A stretch of DNA of 64,000 nucleotides from Pegethrix bostrychoides GSE-TBD4-15B (GCA_019359155.1 JAHHHV010000080.1:31881-95880), one strand, 5' to 3'. Shown: positions 1 through 9,255, numbered from the stretch's first letter. Made by a program: numbers and translations. The notes: a model not told the origin generated them from the sequence alone.

Positions 1-644
1 GCCTGTCGCTCGATCTAGGCTACCTAACCAAAACTCGCACCTATACCTTCTTCCCGCCAGAATGGGTGATCTACAGCGTTTACCTGTCTGAGAAGATTGG
101 CTACTGGCGCTATATTCTCGTGTATCGCCATCTAGAGCAGCATCCAGAGCACCGCTACTACCCGCTGTTTCGCTATTTTGAAAGCTGGTGCCAGGACGAA
201 AATCGGCACGGCGACTTCTTTAAGGTGCTGCTGCGGTCGCAGCCTAAGCTCTGGCAGACCTGGCAATCGCGGCTCTGGAGTCGGTTCTTCCTGCTGACCG
301 TGTTCGTCACCCATACGCTGACAGTCCTGGAACGCACCACCTTCTATGAATCGCTGGGCATTGACCCGCGCGAATACAACAAGCAGGTGATTCACCAGAC
401 CAACGCCACGGCAGAACGAGCCTTTCCCAGCATTCTGGATACCAAGCACCCCCAATTCTTCCCGCGACTGGAGCGCTGTGCAGTCGCCAACCAAAAGCTG
501 GCTGAAATTGCCAACAGCCAGCGGCCCGCTCCGATCCAGTTTTTGCAGAAGCTGCCCTGGATCGCCGTGATTGGCTGGCAGATGCTGCGGATTTACCTGG
601 CACCCGCCATTGATGCCGAAGCGACCAGAGCAACGGTTCGCTAA
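1..644 (+). CDS. acsF: Mg-protoporphyrin IX monomethyl ester oxidative cyclase, C-terminal part (cut by window edge)
   Basis: The frame is open from base 3 to the TAA at 642-644, so about 213 C-terminal residues of a roughly 350-residue diiron enzyme are present. Residues such as TYTFFPPEWVIYSVYLSEKI and the helical segment with WCQDENRHGDFF are typical of AcsF/ChlA. The family closes the isocyclic ring E of chlorophyll using O2. The next genes are ho2 and hemN. In cyanobacteria a chlAII-ho2-hemN operon is induced at low oxygen, so this is most likely the low-oxygen paralogue chlAII (chlA2) rather than the housekeeping copy. That assignment rests on neighbourhood, since the N-terminus and promoter lie outside the window. 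Confidence 0.9.
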   Translation, partial: LSLDLGYLTKTRTYTFFPPEWVIYSVYLSEKIGYWRYILVYRHLEQHPEHRYYPLFRYFESWCQDENRHGDFFKVLLRSQPKLWQTWQSRLWSRFFLLTVFVTHTLTVLERTTFYESLGIDPREYNKQVIHQTNATAERAFPSILDTKHPQFFPRLERCAVANQKLAEIANSQRPAPIQFLQKLPWIAVIGWQMLRIYLAPAIDAEATRATVR

Positions 645-689
645 AACATGGCCCAAAGATTTAAAGAGATTTAATCAGGAGAACTTCCC

Positions 690-1424
690 ATGACACTATC
701 GACTAGCCTGCGCGAAGGCACCCAGCAGTCCCATACCCTGTCTGAAAACACGGCCTTCATGAAATGCTTCCTGAAAGGCATCGTCGAACGCGAGCCGCTG
801 CGGAAGCTGTTTGCTGACCTGTTCTTTGTCTACAGCGCTCTAGAAGCGGCTCTTCAGCGCCAAGCCAATCACCCGCTGCTGGACGGCCTCTATTTTCCAG
901 AGCTGAATCGGGTCGAGTCCCTGAGCCAGGATCTGGCCTTTTACTACGGCGATAAATGGCGCGATCAGATCAGCGCTACCCCGGCGGGGCAGATCTATTA
1001 CGACCGGATTCAAACCCTGGCAGAGCATGACCCGGTGCTGCTGGTTGCCCATGCCTACACGCGCTACATGGGCGATCTGTCGGGTGGGCAGAGCCTGAAA
1101 CAGGTGATTCGCTCGGCTCTGTCGCTGCCGTCCGATCTGGGCACCCGTTTCTACGAGTTCGCCCAGATTGCCACCCCGGAAGCTCGCCGCGCCTTTAAGG
1201 AGCGCTACCGCCAAGCCCTTGATGCCCTGCCTCTGGATGCCGCTACGGTCGAACGGGTCGTGGCTGAGGCCAATTTTGCCTTCAGCCTGAATCGCGATGT
1301 CATGCACGAGCTGGAAGCCGACGTGAAAGCCGCGATTGGCGAGCATACGTTTGATCTGCTCACCCGTCAGGATCGCCCCGGCAGTACGGTGCGTCGCTCC
1401 GAACGCGAAACCGTAGCGGGTTAG
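690..1424 (+). CDS. ho2: heme oxygenase (biliverdin-forming), low-oxygen type
   Basis: A 244-residue protein of normal length for a soluble cyanobacterial heme oxygenase. The N-terminal LREGTQQSHTLSEN segment carries the proximal heme-ligand histidine (residue 15). The distal-helix motif GDLSGGQ lies near residue 130. The enzyme opens heme to biliverdin IXalpha, the precursor of phycobilins, using ferredoxin electrons. ATG at 690 follows AGGAGAA and lies 45 bp after the cyclase gene, so the two are probably co-transcribed. The position between chlA and hemN identifies it as the HO2 paralogue used under micro-oxic conditions. Confidence 0.92.
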   Translation: MTLSTSLREGTQQSHTLSENTAFMKCFLKGIVEREPLRKLFADLFFVYSALEAALQRQANHPLLDGLYFPELNRVESLSQDLAFYYGDKWRDQISATPAGQIYYDRIQTLAEHDPVLLVAHAYTRYMGDLSGGQSLKQVIRSALSLPSDLGTRFYEFAQIATPEARRAFKERYRQALDALPLDAATVERVVAEANFAFSLNRDVMHELEADVKAAIGEHTFDLLTRQDRPGSTVRRSERETVAG

Positions 1425-1450
1425 AACCGCCGCTGTTGATCCTCCAAAAT

Positions 1451-1467
1451 CCCCCTTAAAAAGGGGG
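1451..1467. repeat. short perfect palindrome between ho2 and hemN
   Basis: CCCCCTT and AAGGGGG arms flank a three-base AAA loop. No T-run follows, so a simple intrinsic terminator is not well supported. The sequence resembles the short GC hairpins scattered through cyanobacterial intergenic DNA. It could stabilise or process an ho2-hemN transcript. The surrounding 1425-1673 spacer holds nothing else recognisable. Confidence 0.5.
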
Positions 1468-1673
1468 ACTTTGGATTTGCAGCAATCTTTTGCAGCAGTC
1501 TACAGATTAGATAAAAAACAATCTCAGCTTCAGAGATGTTTGAAACGGGATATTTGAAAAGAGGCTTGCTATTGCAGGGAATTAAATCCGATTTGCAACA
1601 AACAACCCATCTTCTCAAATATCTTCTAAAAATTATTTCAGATCAGAATCTCTCCGGATAGGAAACATCGTTC

Positions 1674-3071
1674 ATGAAACCGTTGTCGCAGACCGTCGAA
1701 TTTGATCTGGCCGTGCTGAACCGATACAATCAGCCATTGCCGCGCTATACTAGCTACCCACCTGCCACAGAACTGACGCCCGACTTTGATCGCCATGCTT
1801 TCCAGGTAGCGATTGCAGCGGGCAACCATAAAAAAACGCCCCTGTCGCTCTACTGCCATATTCCGTTCTGTGAAACGCCCTGCTACTTCTGCGGTTGCAA
1901 CACGGTGATCACGCCACGTAAACAGGTCGCAGATCCCTATTTAGACTATCTCAGCCGCCATATTCAGCAGATCGCCAGTCTGGTTAATCCTGAGCGGCGG
2001 GTGCATCAGCTGCACTGGGGCGGCGGGACACCCAACTACCTAAATTTAGATCAGGTTGAGTTTCTCTGGAATCAGCTGAATCAGCATTTCCGGCTGGATG
2101 AGGCGGCGGAAGTCTCGATCGAGATTAATCCCCGCTATGTGGATCGCAACTATTTACTGGAGCTGCGCCAGTTGGGATTCAATCGGATTAGCTTTGGGAT
2201 TCAGGATTTTAATCCTAAAGTGCAGGAGGCTGTGAATCGGATTCAGCCGGAGGCAATGTTATTCGACGTGATGGATTGGATTCGCGATGCCGGATTCGAG
2301 AGCGTTAACGTTGATTTAATTTATGGATTGCCGTTTCAGACTGCCATAACGTTTCAGGAAACGGTTCAAAAAACTCTGCGGCTCGATCCCGATCGGATTG
2401 CTGTGTTCAACTTTGCCTATGTGCCCTGGCTGAAGCCAATCCAGAAACGAATGCCCGCCGAGGCGATGCCCAATGCAGGCGAGAAGCTGCAGATTTTGCA
2501 GCAAACCATCGGCCAGCTCACCCAAGGCGGCTATGTGTTTATCGGCATGGATCACTTTGCCAAACCGACAGACGAACTGGCCGTAGCGCAACAGGCGGGC
2601 AATCTGCACCGCAACTTCCAGGGCTACACCACCAAACCCGAATCGGATTTGCTCGGCTTTGGCATGACTTCAATCAGCATGTTGCAGGATGTCTATTGCC
2701 AGAACCAGAAGCGCCTGAAGGACTTCTACCGCGCCCTAGATGCGAACGAATTGCCCATTGAGCGGGGCGTACAGCTCAGCCAGGACGATCTGATTCGGCG
2801 CACGGTGATCATGGAGTTGATGTGTCAGTTTCAGCTCTCGGCCCATGATCTAGAGGCCAAGTATCACCTGGGATTCGATCTCGATTTCAACGACTATTTT
2901 GCCGCCCATCTGCCCAAGTTGGATGCGCTGGAGGCCGATGGCTTGATCCACCGCTGGGGCGACGGAATTGAAGTGACACCGCTAGGACGGCTGCTGATTC
3001 GCAATATCGCCTCGGTGTTTGATGCCTATCTCAAACAGAACACCACCTCTAGTTTCTCAAGAGCCATTTGA
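1674..3071 (+). CDS. hemN: oxygen-independent coproporphyrinogen III dehydrogenase (radical SAM)
   Basis: A 465-residue protein with the HemN signature CHIPFCETPCYFCGC near residue 60, where CxxxCxxC binds the radical-SAM [4Fe-4S] cluster and the fourth cysteine is HemN-specific. It also has a GGGTPN motif typical of HemN and a HemN C-terminal domain from about residue 350. It decarboxylates two propionates of coproporphyrinogen III without O2, replacing HemF at low oxygen. It is third in the acsF-ho2-hemN series. ATG at 1674 gives the canonical N-terminus MKPLSQTVEFD. Confidence 0.95.
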   Translation: MKPLSQTVEFDLAVLNRYNQPLPRYTSYPPATELTPDFDRHAFQVAIAAGNHKKTPLSLYCHIPFCETPCYFCGCNTVITPRKQVADPYLDYLSRHIQQIASLVNPERRVHQLHWGGGTPNYLNLDQVEFLWNQLNQHFRLDEAAEVSIEINPRYVDRNYLLELRQLGFNRISFGIQDFNPKVQEAVNRIQPEAMLFDVMDWIRDAGFESVNVDLIYGLPFQTAITFQETVQKTLRLDPDRIAVFNFAYVPWLKPIQKRMPAEAMPNAGEKLQILQQTIGQLTQGGYVFIGMDHFAKPTDELAVAQQAGNLHRNFQGYTTKPESDLLGFGMTSISMLQDVYCQNQKRLKDFYRALDANELPIERGVQLSQDDLIRRTVIMELMCQFQLSAHDLEAKYHLGFDLDFNDYFAAHLPKLDALEADGLIHRWGDGIEVTPLGRLLIRNIASVFDAYLKQNTTSSFSRAI

Positions 3072-3122
3072 GCAGGAAATGTCAAGGACGACGCAAGAAT
3101 ATAACCAGGAAGGGAGTAAGCA

Positions 3123-5162
3123 ATGCGTATCTTAATGATTCAGCCTAACTATCATTCTGGTGGTGCCGAAATCGCTGGGAACTGGCCTCCCAGTTGGGTT
3201 CCCTATGTGGGTGGAGCGTTAAAGACCGCAGGTTTCAACGAGATCCGCTTCGTTGATGCCATGACAAACTATATTGCCGATGCAGATCTGGCGGAGATCA
3301 TCCGCGAGTATCAACCCCATGTCGTACTGGCAACGGCAATTACGCCCATGATCTACCAGTCTCAGCGCACCTTGAAGCTGGTAAAAGAAGTCTGCCCAGA
3401 TGCCAAAGCCATTATGGGTGGGATACATCCCACATACATGTATCGGGAGGTATTAAATGAAGCGGCTTGGATTGATTACATCATTCGAGGTGAGGGAGAA
3501 GAAATTACAGTTAATTTACTACGGGCGATCGCTAACGGCACGGATGAGCGCGATCGCCGCCAAATCCTGGGACTTGCCTTTCTTGAAGACGGTAAAGTTG
3601 TGGCTACCCCTGCTCACCAACCGATCAAAGACCTGAACACGCTGACTCCTGACTGGACGCTGTTGGACTGGCCAACCTATATATATACACCGCTGAATGT
3701 GCGAGTTGCCGTCCCCAACTATTCACGAGGCTGTCCGTTTCGCTGTCGCTTTTGTTCGCAATGGAAGTTTTGGCGTAAATATCGCTCCCGTTCGCCCAAA
3801 CATTTCGTAGATGAAATTGAGCAGTTGGTCAAGGAGCACCAGATTGGATTTTTCATCCTAGCTGATGAGGAGCCGACCATTAACAAGTCACGGTTTGTGG
3901 CGCTCTGCCAAGAGTTGGTCGATCGCAACTTAGGGGTGCATTGGGGCATCAACACAAGAGTTACCGATATTCTGCGCGACGAGAAGGAATTACCCCTGTA
4001 TCGTCAAGCTGGACTGGTGCATGTTTCTTTAGGAACGGAAGCAGCGGCGCAACTGAACCTCAACCTCTTCCGCAAAGAAACGACGATCGCCGATAACAAA
4101 CGAGCCGTGCAGCTCTTGCGGGATCATGGCATCTTGGCAGAAGTTCAATTCATCATGGGGTTGCCCAGTGAAACCCCCGAAACCATTGAGGAAACCTACC
4201 GAATGGCACGCGACTGGAAGGCAGACATGACCAATTGGAACATGTACACGCCCTGGCCATTCTCAGAGCTATTCCAGGATTTGCAGGACAAAGTTGAAAT
4301 TCGCGATTATTCTCACTACAACTTTGTGACACCCATCATCAAGCCCGATCAGATGACGCGGGAGGATGTCCTCAAAGGAGTGCTGCGTAACTATGCGCGG
4401 TTCTACTCTTGGAAGTTTCTAGAGTACTGGTTTGAACCCGATCCTTTTAAGCGCCGCTATCTCTTAGGCTGCCTCTGGGCGTTTGTCAAAACCACCCTCA
4501 ACAAGCGCTTCTATAACCTGAGCCGCGTTAAGCAGAAAGGATTGCATACCGAAGTGGAGTTTGGCTTTGATGAATCCAAGATTCTTTCTGCCGAACAAAT
4601 GGCTCAGCTCAAACAGCATCAGTCACCCGATATCGATTCATTGGGCACGATTTCAGCCTGCGGTGGATCGAATGAATCATCAGAAACCAGCGGTTACACC
4701 AAAGTACAGAACCCCCATGAGATTATCCAGGTGGCCGTCATTGAGGCAGATGAGCAAACTCGCGTTAACTTGCGGGTAGACTTGCGGGCCCAAGAGGGAA
4801 TTGAAGTTGCCAGCGAAGCCACCAACGCTGAGACCGGGATTGTGCTGCTGGAATCGATTGATGTTGACGTTGCCGTGGTGGATAGTAGCTTGCCAGATAT
4901 GGATCTGGTTAAGTTCATTCGCATGGCCCGGAAAGCTCAAGCAAATTCCTATGTGATTCCATCCAAAATCCTAGTGCTCGTTACCCCTGCGAACCTCTCT
5001 GTGGTATCAGATGTGATCGCAGCCGGAGCCGATGCGATATACTTGAAAGGCTCGTCCATTGAGCAACTGGCGAATGCCGTCAGGATGACCCATCGCAATG
5101 GGATGTATCAAGATCCGGCGATCGCCAACCTCCTTGAGCCAGCAGTAACAGCCTGGTCATGA
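3123..5162 (+). CDS. chlE: anaerobic Mg-protoporphyrin monomethyl ester cyclase (ChlE/BchE) with C-terminal receiver-like domain
   Basis: A 679-residue protein. Residues about 1-150 form a cobalamin-binding domain (MRILMIQPNYHSGG; GGIHPTYMYREVL). A radical-SAM core follows with SRGCPFRCRFCSQWKFW and FFILADEEPTIN, both characteristic of BchE. BchE makes ring E of (bacterio)chlorophyll with water-derived oxygen. Residues about 534-679 are an unusual addition resembling a NarL/FixJ-type receiver: an acidic pocket (VIEADE), candidate phospho-Asp587 in VVDSSLPDMD, Thr621 and Lys642 (IYLKG). A strong GGAAGGGAG precedes ATG 3123. Functional ChlE is known from a few cyanobacteria from memory. The receiver fusion is read here from the sequence. 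Confidence 0.88.
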   Translation: MRILMIQPNYHSGGAEIAGNWPPSWVPYVGGALKTAGFNEIRFVDAMTNYIADADLAEIIREYQPHVVLATAITPMIYQSQRTLKLVKEVCPDAKAIMGGIHPTYMYREVLNEAAWIDYIIRGEGEEITVNLLRAIANGTDERDRRQILGLAFLEDGKVVATPAHQPIKDLNTLTPDWTLLDWPTYIYTPLNVRVAVPNYSRGCPFRCRFCSQWKFWRKYRSRSPKHFVDEIEQLVKEHQIGFFILADEEPTINKSRFVALCQELVDRNLGVHWGINTRVTDILRDEKELPLYRQAGLVHVSLGTEAAAQLNLNLFRKETTIADNKRAVQLLRDHGILAEVQFIMGLPSETPETIEETYRMARDWKADMTNWNMYTPWPFSELFQDLQDKVEIRDYSHYNFVTPIIKPDQMTREDVLKGVLRNYARFYSWKFLEYWFEPDPFKRRYLLGCLWAFVKTTLNKRFYNLSRVKQKGLHTEVEFGFDESKILSAEQMAQLKQHQSPDIDSLGTISACGGSNESSETSGYTKVQNPHEIIQVAVIEADEQTRVNLRVDLRAQEGIEVASEATNAETGIVLLESIDVDVAVVDSSLPDMDLVKFIRMARKAQANSYVIPSKILVLVTPANLSVVSDVIAAGADAIYLKGSSIEQLANAVRMTHRNGMYQDPAIANLLEPAVTAWS

Positions 5163-5292
5163 GGTCATATTCAGTCGTGATCGCAACTAATGCCTGTGGG
5201 TGCCTATCGAGGCAGGTTTTACCGTTGAGTCCTTGTTAAAACAAATTCTCTATTGGCCAAACCATCCCGATAATCAATTGCATTTCCCTATT

Positions 5293-5346
5293 TATCCATT
5301 CTGTTTTATCCATTCTGTTTTATCCATTCTGTTTTATCCATTCTGT
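5293..5346. repeat. 14-bp tandem repeat upstream of desaturase
   Basis: The unit TATCCATTCTGTTT is repeated nearly four times (starts 5293, 5307, 5321, 5335) and ends 16 bp before the chosen desaturase ATG. Copies are essentially perfect, suggesting recent slippage. It could carry repeated regulator sites or be neutral. Confidence 0.85.
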
Positions 5347-5362
5347 GGTTGAGGATTTTTTA

Positions 5363-6196
5363 ATGACTGGCAATACCGTGTCAATAGGCCCCAAGCGCCA
5401 ACCTGCTTTGGATTGGGTCGCTGTCATCTTCTTCGGGAGTGTTCACCTGCTGGCGCTGACGGCACCCTGGTTTTTCTCTTGGTCTGCGTTGGGAATTACC
5501 ATATTTCTGCACTGGCTATTTGGCAGCATTGGGATCTGTCTGGGCTATCATCGGCTCTTGAGCCATCGCAGTTTCCAGGTGCCCAAATGGCTAGAGTATG
5601 TCATTGCCCTGATCGGAGCCACTGCGTTACAAGGCGGTCCCATTTTCTGGGTTGCAGGTCATCGGTTGCACCATGCCCATACCGAAGATGTCGATAAAGA
5701 TCCCTACTCTGCCCGTCGCGGCTTCTGGTGGAGCCACATGCTATGGATTTTCTATCCCCATGCCGAATTCTTTGAGTATGAGCACTACCAGCGGTTTGCC
5801 CCTGATTTGGCACGCGATCCCTTTTATCGCTGGTTGAATCGCTACTTTTTACTGCTGCAACTCCCGCTGGGTCTGATCTTGTATGCCCTGGGAGGCTGGA
5901 AATTTGTGATCTGGGGTGTGGTGGTTCGAGCCGTTCTGCTCTGGCACAGCACCTGGTTTATTAACTCGATCACTCACATGTGGGGCTACCGCACCTTTTG
6001 CACAGAGGATAACTCCCGCAATCTTTGGTGGGCGGCGATTCTCACCTATGGCGAAGGCTGGCACAATAACCATCATGCTTATCCCAATGTTGCCAAAGCT
6101 GGCTGGCGCTGGTGGGAGTATGACCCAACCTGGTGGGCAATTTGGCTGTTAAAGAGCTTGGGCATTGCCCGAAAAGTGGTGATGCCGCCGACTTGA
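5363..6196 (+). CDS. acyl-lipid/acyl-CoA delta-9 type fatty acid desaturase
   Basis: A 277-residue membrane protein with the three histidine boxes of the DesC/stearoyl-desaturase family: HRLLSH, HRLHH and HNNHH. These bind the di-iron centre. Hydrophobic pairs flank the boxes. The enzyme introduces the first double bond into membrane acyl chains using O2 and ferredoxin. ATG 5363 is preferred; the frame also opens at an upstream GTG at 5345 inside the 14-bp repeat. It follows chlE by 200 bp and may be a micro-oxic lipid-desaturation isoform, which is inference from context. Housekeeping desC is usually elsewhere. Confidence 0.88.
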   Translation: MTGNTVSIGPKRQPALDWVAVIFFGSVHLLALTAPWFFSWSALGITIFLHWLFGSIGICLGYHRLLSHRSFQVPKWLEYVIALIGATALQGGPIFWVAGHRLHHAHTEDVDKDPYSARRGFWWSHMLWIFYPHAEFFEYEHYQRFAPDLARDPFYRWLNRYFLLLQLPLGLILYALGGWKFVIWGVVVRAVLLWHSTWFINSITHMWGYRTFCTEDNSRNLWWAAILTYGEGWHNNHHAYPNVAKAGWRWWEYDPTWWAIWLLKSLGIARKVVMPPT

Positions 6197-6254
6197 AAAG
6201 ACAGTCTTGAAAAGACAGATCTCAAAGCATAACTCTGGGAGGTCAACCTGACCG

Positions 6255-7091
6255 ATGCCGACTATCACCCCATCTTTCACGTCTGTCTACGGGCCAGTCC
6301 GGTCTTGGCGCTGGGGGCAATCGCTGGGAATTGATCCGATTGGCCCGCTCTCAACCTGTTCCTTCAACTGTGTCTATTGCCAGCTCGGCGAAATTGAGCA
6401 CCAAAGCGACCACCGCCAGCTGTTTATTCCCACCTGCAAAATCCAGCAGGATTTGCAGGATTTACTAGCTGGCCAGATTGATGCTGACCAGATTGATACA
6501 GTCACCCTCAGCGGCAGCGGCGAACCGACCCTAGCCCAAAACCTCGGCGAAATTCTGGCCTTGGCCAAGCAGCTGCTCCATAGACCTGTCGGCGTTCTGA
6601 CCAACGGCAGCCTGTTGCATAATCCGACCGTCTGTGCAGAGCTAGCCCTTGCTGACTGGGTGGCAGTCAAGCTAGACGCCGTTTCTGCCGATGGCCTGCG
6701 GCGCGTCAATCGGCCCGTTGCTAGTTGCTCGCTCCCGCAGCTCTGGGAGGGTTTGCAACAGTTCCGCCAGCGCTATTCTGGCCATCTGGCGATTCAGACC
6801 ATGCTGCTGTCTGACTGGAGCGCCTCAGATCAGGCCGAATACAGCCAGCAAATGCAGGTATTGCGGCCTGATGAAATCCAGCTCAACACCCCCACCCGTC
6901 CCTGCCCTTTAGTGCATCAGCTCGAAGCGCGCGGCAACCATTTGCCCGATCCGGCCTACCCAACCCGTCGCCTCAAGCCCATCCAGCCAGAGCTGCTGCA
7001 AAACTGGGCGAATCAGCTCGAGCGGCAGTTGGGCATTCCGGTTCGGTATCCTTTACTCAACCCAACTACTCAACCTAACTACTCAACCTAA
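6255..7091 (+). CDS. radical SAM protein of the COG0731 type
   Basis: A 278-residue protein with CSFNCVYC (CxxxCxxC, about residues 36-43) and SGSGEPTL, marking a radical-SAM core. The N-terminus SVYGPVRSWRWGQSLGID is typical of the COG0731 family of wyosine-like radical-SAM proteins. Substrate is unknown. It ends 12 bp before the NrdG-like gene and probably forms an operon with it. The tandem repeat CAACCTAACTACT near the 3' end (7065-7090) extends the C-terminus with NPTTQPNYST. Start ATG 6255 is preceded by GGGAGG. Confidence 0.8.
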   Translation: MPTITPSFTSVYGPVRSWRWGQSLGIDPIGPLSTCSFNCVYCQLGEIEHQSDHRQLFIPTCKIQQDLQDLLAGQIDADQIDTVTLSGSGEPTLAQNLGEILALAKQLLHRPVGVLTNGSLLHNPTVCAELALADWVAVKLDAVSADGLRRVNRPVASCSLPQLWEGLQQFRQRYSGHLAIQTMLLSDWSASDQAEYSQQMQVLRPDEIQLNTPTRPCPLVHQLEARGNHLPDPAYPTRRLKPIQPELLQNWANQLERQLGIPVRYPLLNPTTQPNYST

Positions 7092-7103
7092 CGGAGGAGC
7101 AGC

Positions 7104-7730
7104 ATGAGCCACACAAACCCCTACCTTCAGCTTCTGGAAATTCCACCCGGCTATCTCAACATCATGGGCTATGTCGATGAGTCAGAGGTGAACGGTCCAG
7201 GCTGTCGCGCCGTGATCTGGATGCAGGGCTGCCTGCGGGAATGTCCGGGCTGCTTTAATCCAGCTTCCTGGTCGTTTGAGATCAACCAGCTGGTGGCTGT
7301 GGATACCCTAGTCGAGAAAATCCTCAGCAACCCGCTCAACCAGGGTGTCACTTTTTCGGGCGGCGAACCTTTCTGGCAGGCTCCGGCGCTAGCCGAGTTG
7401 GCACGTCGGGTCAAGGCTGCCGGACTGAACGTCATGTCGTTTACTGGCTTCACGTTAGAACAACTGCAATCGGAACAAGCACCGGCAGGTGTTCAAGACT
7501 TGCTGGCGCAGCTCGATGTTTTAATTGACGGTGCCTACGTGCAGTCTTTGGCAATTCACTCCCCTGATTCTCTGGTTTCCTCTAGTAACCAGCGGGTGCA
7601 TCTCTTCAACCCAGCTTTTCAGGATCAGCTAACTTGGGCCAGCGATCAGATCGAAATTCACATCCTCAAAGATGGCAGCCGGATTATCACGGGCTACCAA
7701 GGTCAGCTGCATTTGGCCGGGGTGGAGTAG
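7104..7730 (+). CDS. 4Fe-4S radical SAM activating enzyme, NrdG-like
   Basis: A 208-residue protein with the motif CLRECPGC (CxxxCxxC) after WMQG, and FSGGEPFWQ, as in small activases that generate glycyl radicals (NrdG/PflA). ATG 7104 follows GGAGGAGC. No glycyl-radical enzyme (NrdD) is in the window, so its client is unknown. A low-oxygen role is plausible beside chlE and hemN. It could also modify a peptide or another protein. Family assignment is firmer than function. Confidence 0.78.
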   Translation: MSHTNPYLQLLEIPPGYLNIMGYVDESEVNGPGCRAVIWMQGCLRECPGCFNPASWSFEINQLVAVDTLVEKILSNPLNQGVTFSGGEPFWQAPALAELARRVKAAGLNVMSFTGFTLEQLQSEQAPAGVQDLLAQLDVLIDGAYVQSLAIHSPDSLVSSSNQRVHLFNPAFQDQLTWASDQIEIHILKDGSRIITGYQGQLHLAGVE

Positions 7731-7742
7731 ATTTGGACAACA

Positions 7743-8924
7743 ATGCTTTTGCCACAATCCGGCTGTCCCGATGAGTGGGAAACCTGCGAGTTGAATCATC
7801 CCCGTTCTGCGTCCCATGCATATTCTGAAAATTTTATGCTGCCCTTGCCGCCACTCCAGATTGGTTCCCATCTTGCCCCCTACCCCATCATTCAGGGCGC
7901 GATGGCTGTGCGCGTCTCTGGAGCACCGCTGGCCAGTGCAGTTGCCAACGCGGGCGGCATTGGCCTGATTTCGAGTTTTGGCATCGGCCTGCATCCGGAC
8001 TATTTTGGGGCAGCCTATCCCAAACGCCGCTTGTTTGAGGCGAATCAGCTGGCGCTGATCGATGCCATCCAGGAGGCTCGGCAAACCAGCCCCACCGGAA
8101 TGATTGGTGTGAATATTCTGGTGGCCACCCGAGACTACCCCGAACTGGCCCAAACCGCCGCTGCCCGAGGGGCTAACCTGATCGTCACCGCCGCCGGAAT
8201 GCCCTGGGACTTGCCCCGCTACACTGAGCAGTATCCAGAAGTAGCGCTGGTGCCGATTGTGTCGAATCTAGAATCAGCTCAAGCCCTTTGTGAAACCTGG
8301 CAGGAGCGCTACCAGCGCTGGCCAGACGGCTTGATCGTCGAGAACTGCAAGCTCATCGGCGGCCATTTTGCTAGCCAGTGCGAATCAGGGGATGTGGCGA
8401 CAATTGCAACCACCGTGGCCGAGCTGCGGCATTATCTCAACTGGCAGGGTCGAGCCACGCCAATTATAGTCACGGGCGGCATCTGGGATCGGTCGGATAT
8501 CGAGCGGATGTTGGCGATTGGAGCCGATGGCGTTCAAATGGGTAGCCGCTTTATCACAACCGCAGAGTGCAGCGCTGACCCACGCTATCAGGCTCTTCAC
8601 GTCGGAGCTGAAACCCCGGACATCATCACCGTGCCCAGCCCAGCCGGGAAACCAGCCCGAGTCATCCGCAATCGCTTTGCTGAACTGGCGCTGGCCGATT
8701 CGCCCGACCTAGAAAAACGCTGCATTGCCAACTGTCTAGCCGCCTGTCTCTGTCGCGACCGAGGCAAAACCTACTGTCTGCTGCAAGCCCTCTCCCGCGC
8801 CGCCCAAGGTGATACAGACCAGGGGCTGCTGTTTTCCGGTGGAGCGGTGCGAGCAGTGGAGCGGATTCTGCCTGTCGCCGAGTTGATGGCGACCCTGACC
8901 TGCTCTACCCTCACCGTTCCCTAG
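7743..8924 (+). CDS. nitronate monooxygenase / 2-nitropropane dioxygenase-like FMN protein
   Basis: A TIM-barrel flavoprotein of 393 residues if translation begins at ATG 7743, or 362 residues from ATG 7836 (MLPLPPLQIG). Conserved segments include PIIQGAMAVRVSG, VANAGGIG and GADGVQMGSRF, the last binding FMN phosphate. The family oxidises nitroalkanes or reduces enoyl groups. The 31-residue N-terminal extension looks non-conserved and neither start has a strong ribosome site. It lies 12 bp after the NrdG-like gene, likely in the same transcript. Confidence 0.8.
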   Translation: MLLPQSGCPDEWETCELNHPRSASHAYSENFMLPLPPLQIGSHLAPYPIIQGAMAVRVSGAPLASAVANAGGIGLISSFGIGLHPDYFGAAYPKRRLFEANQLALIDAIQEARQTSPTGMIGVNILVATRDYPELAQTAAARGANLIVTAAGMPWDLPRYTEQYPEVALVPIVSNLESAQALCETWQERYQRWPDGLIVENCKLIGGHFASQCESGDVATIATTVAELRHYLNWQGRATPIIVTGGIWDRSDIERMLAIGADGVQMGSRFITTAECSADPRYQALHVGAETPDIITVPSPAGKPARVIRNRFAELALADSPDLEKRCIANCLAACLCRDRGKTYCLLQALSRAAQGDTDQGLLFSGGAVRAVERILPVAELMATLTCSTLTVP

Positions 8925-8931
8925 CAATCCC

Positions 8932-9255
8932 CTAACGATTGCAGCGCTCGGTGGTCAGCGCTTGGGCAATCGACTCTGGGAGATCTTCCAAACCCGTATC
9001 TGCTTCTGTGGCTTGCACTGGCGAAGCAAAAGTATAGCTGGGGTCGCATTCACCGGTATCGTAAACTTGCAGCACCCATTTATCTGGCAGTCCTTCAACG
9101 CCAATTTCCACAACAGACCAAGTTTCCCCCGTGCAACGCACGCTCAACACCGAAAACCATTCTTGGTCATCGGCAGGGATTTCCAGATCATTGACGAGAA
9201 AGTCAATCGCTACTTGTTTAACTGCATCGGTGGATTGATTGACGGTTGCCATCAT
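8932..9255 (-). CDS. small acidic protein, third gene of cupin operon
   Basis: A 107-residue acidic protein of unknown function. Its ATG at 9255 overlaps the stop of the preceding 88-residue gene by four bases (ATGA), indicating translational coupling. The middle carries WSVVEIGVEGLPDKWVLQVYD, which reads as a beta-strand pattern. No catalytic motif is seen. The operon promoter upstream of the cupin carries the nif-type composite element, so induction with nitrogen fixation is inferred. Confidence 0.7.
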   Translation of the reverse strand: MMATVNQSTDAVKQVAIDFLVNDLEIPADDQEWFSVLSVRCTGETWSVVEIGVEGLPDKWVLQVYDTGECDPSYTFASPVQATEADTGLEDLPESIAQALTTERCNR

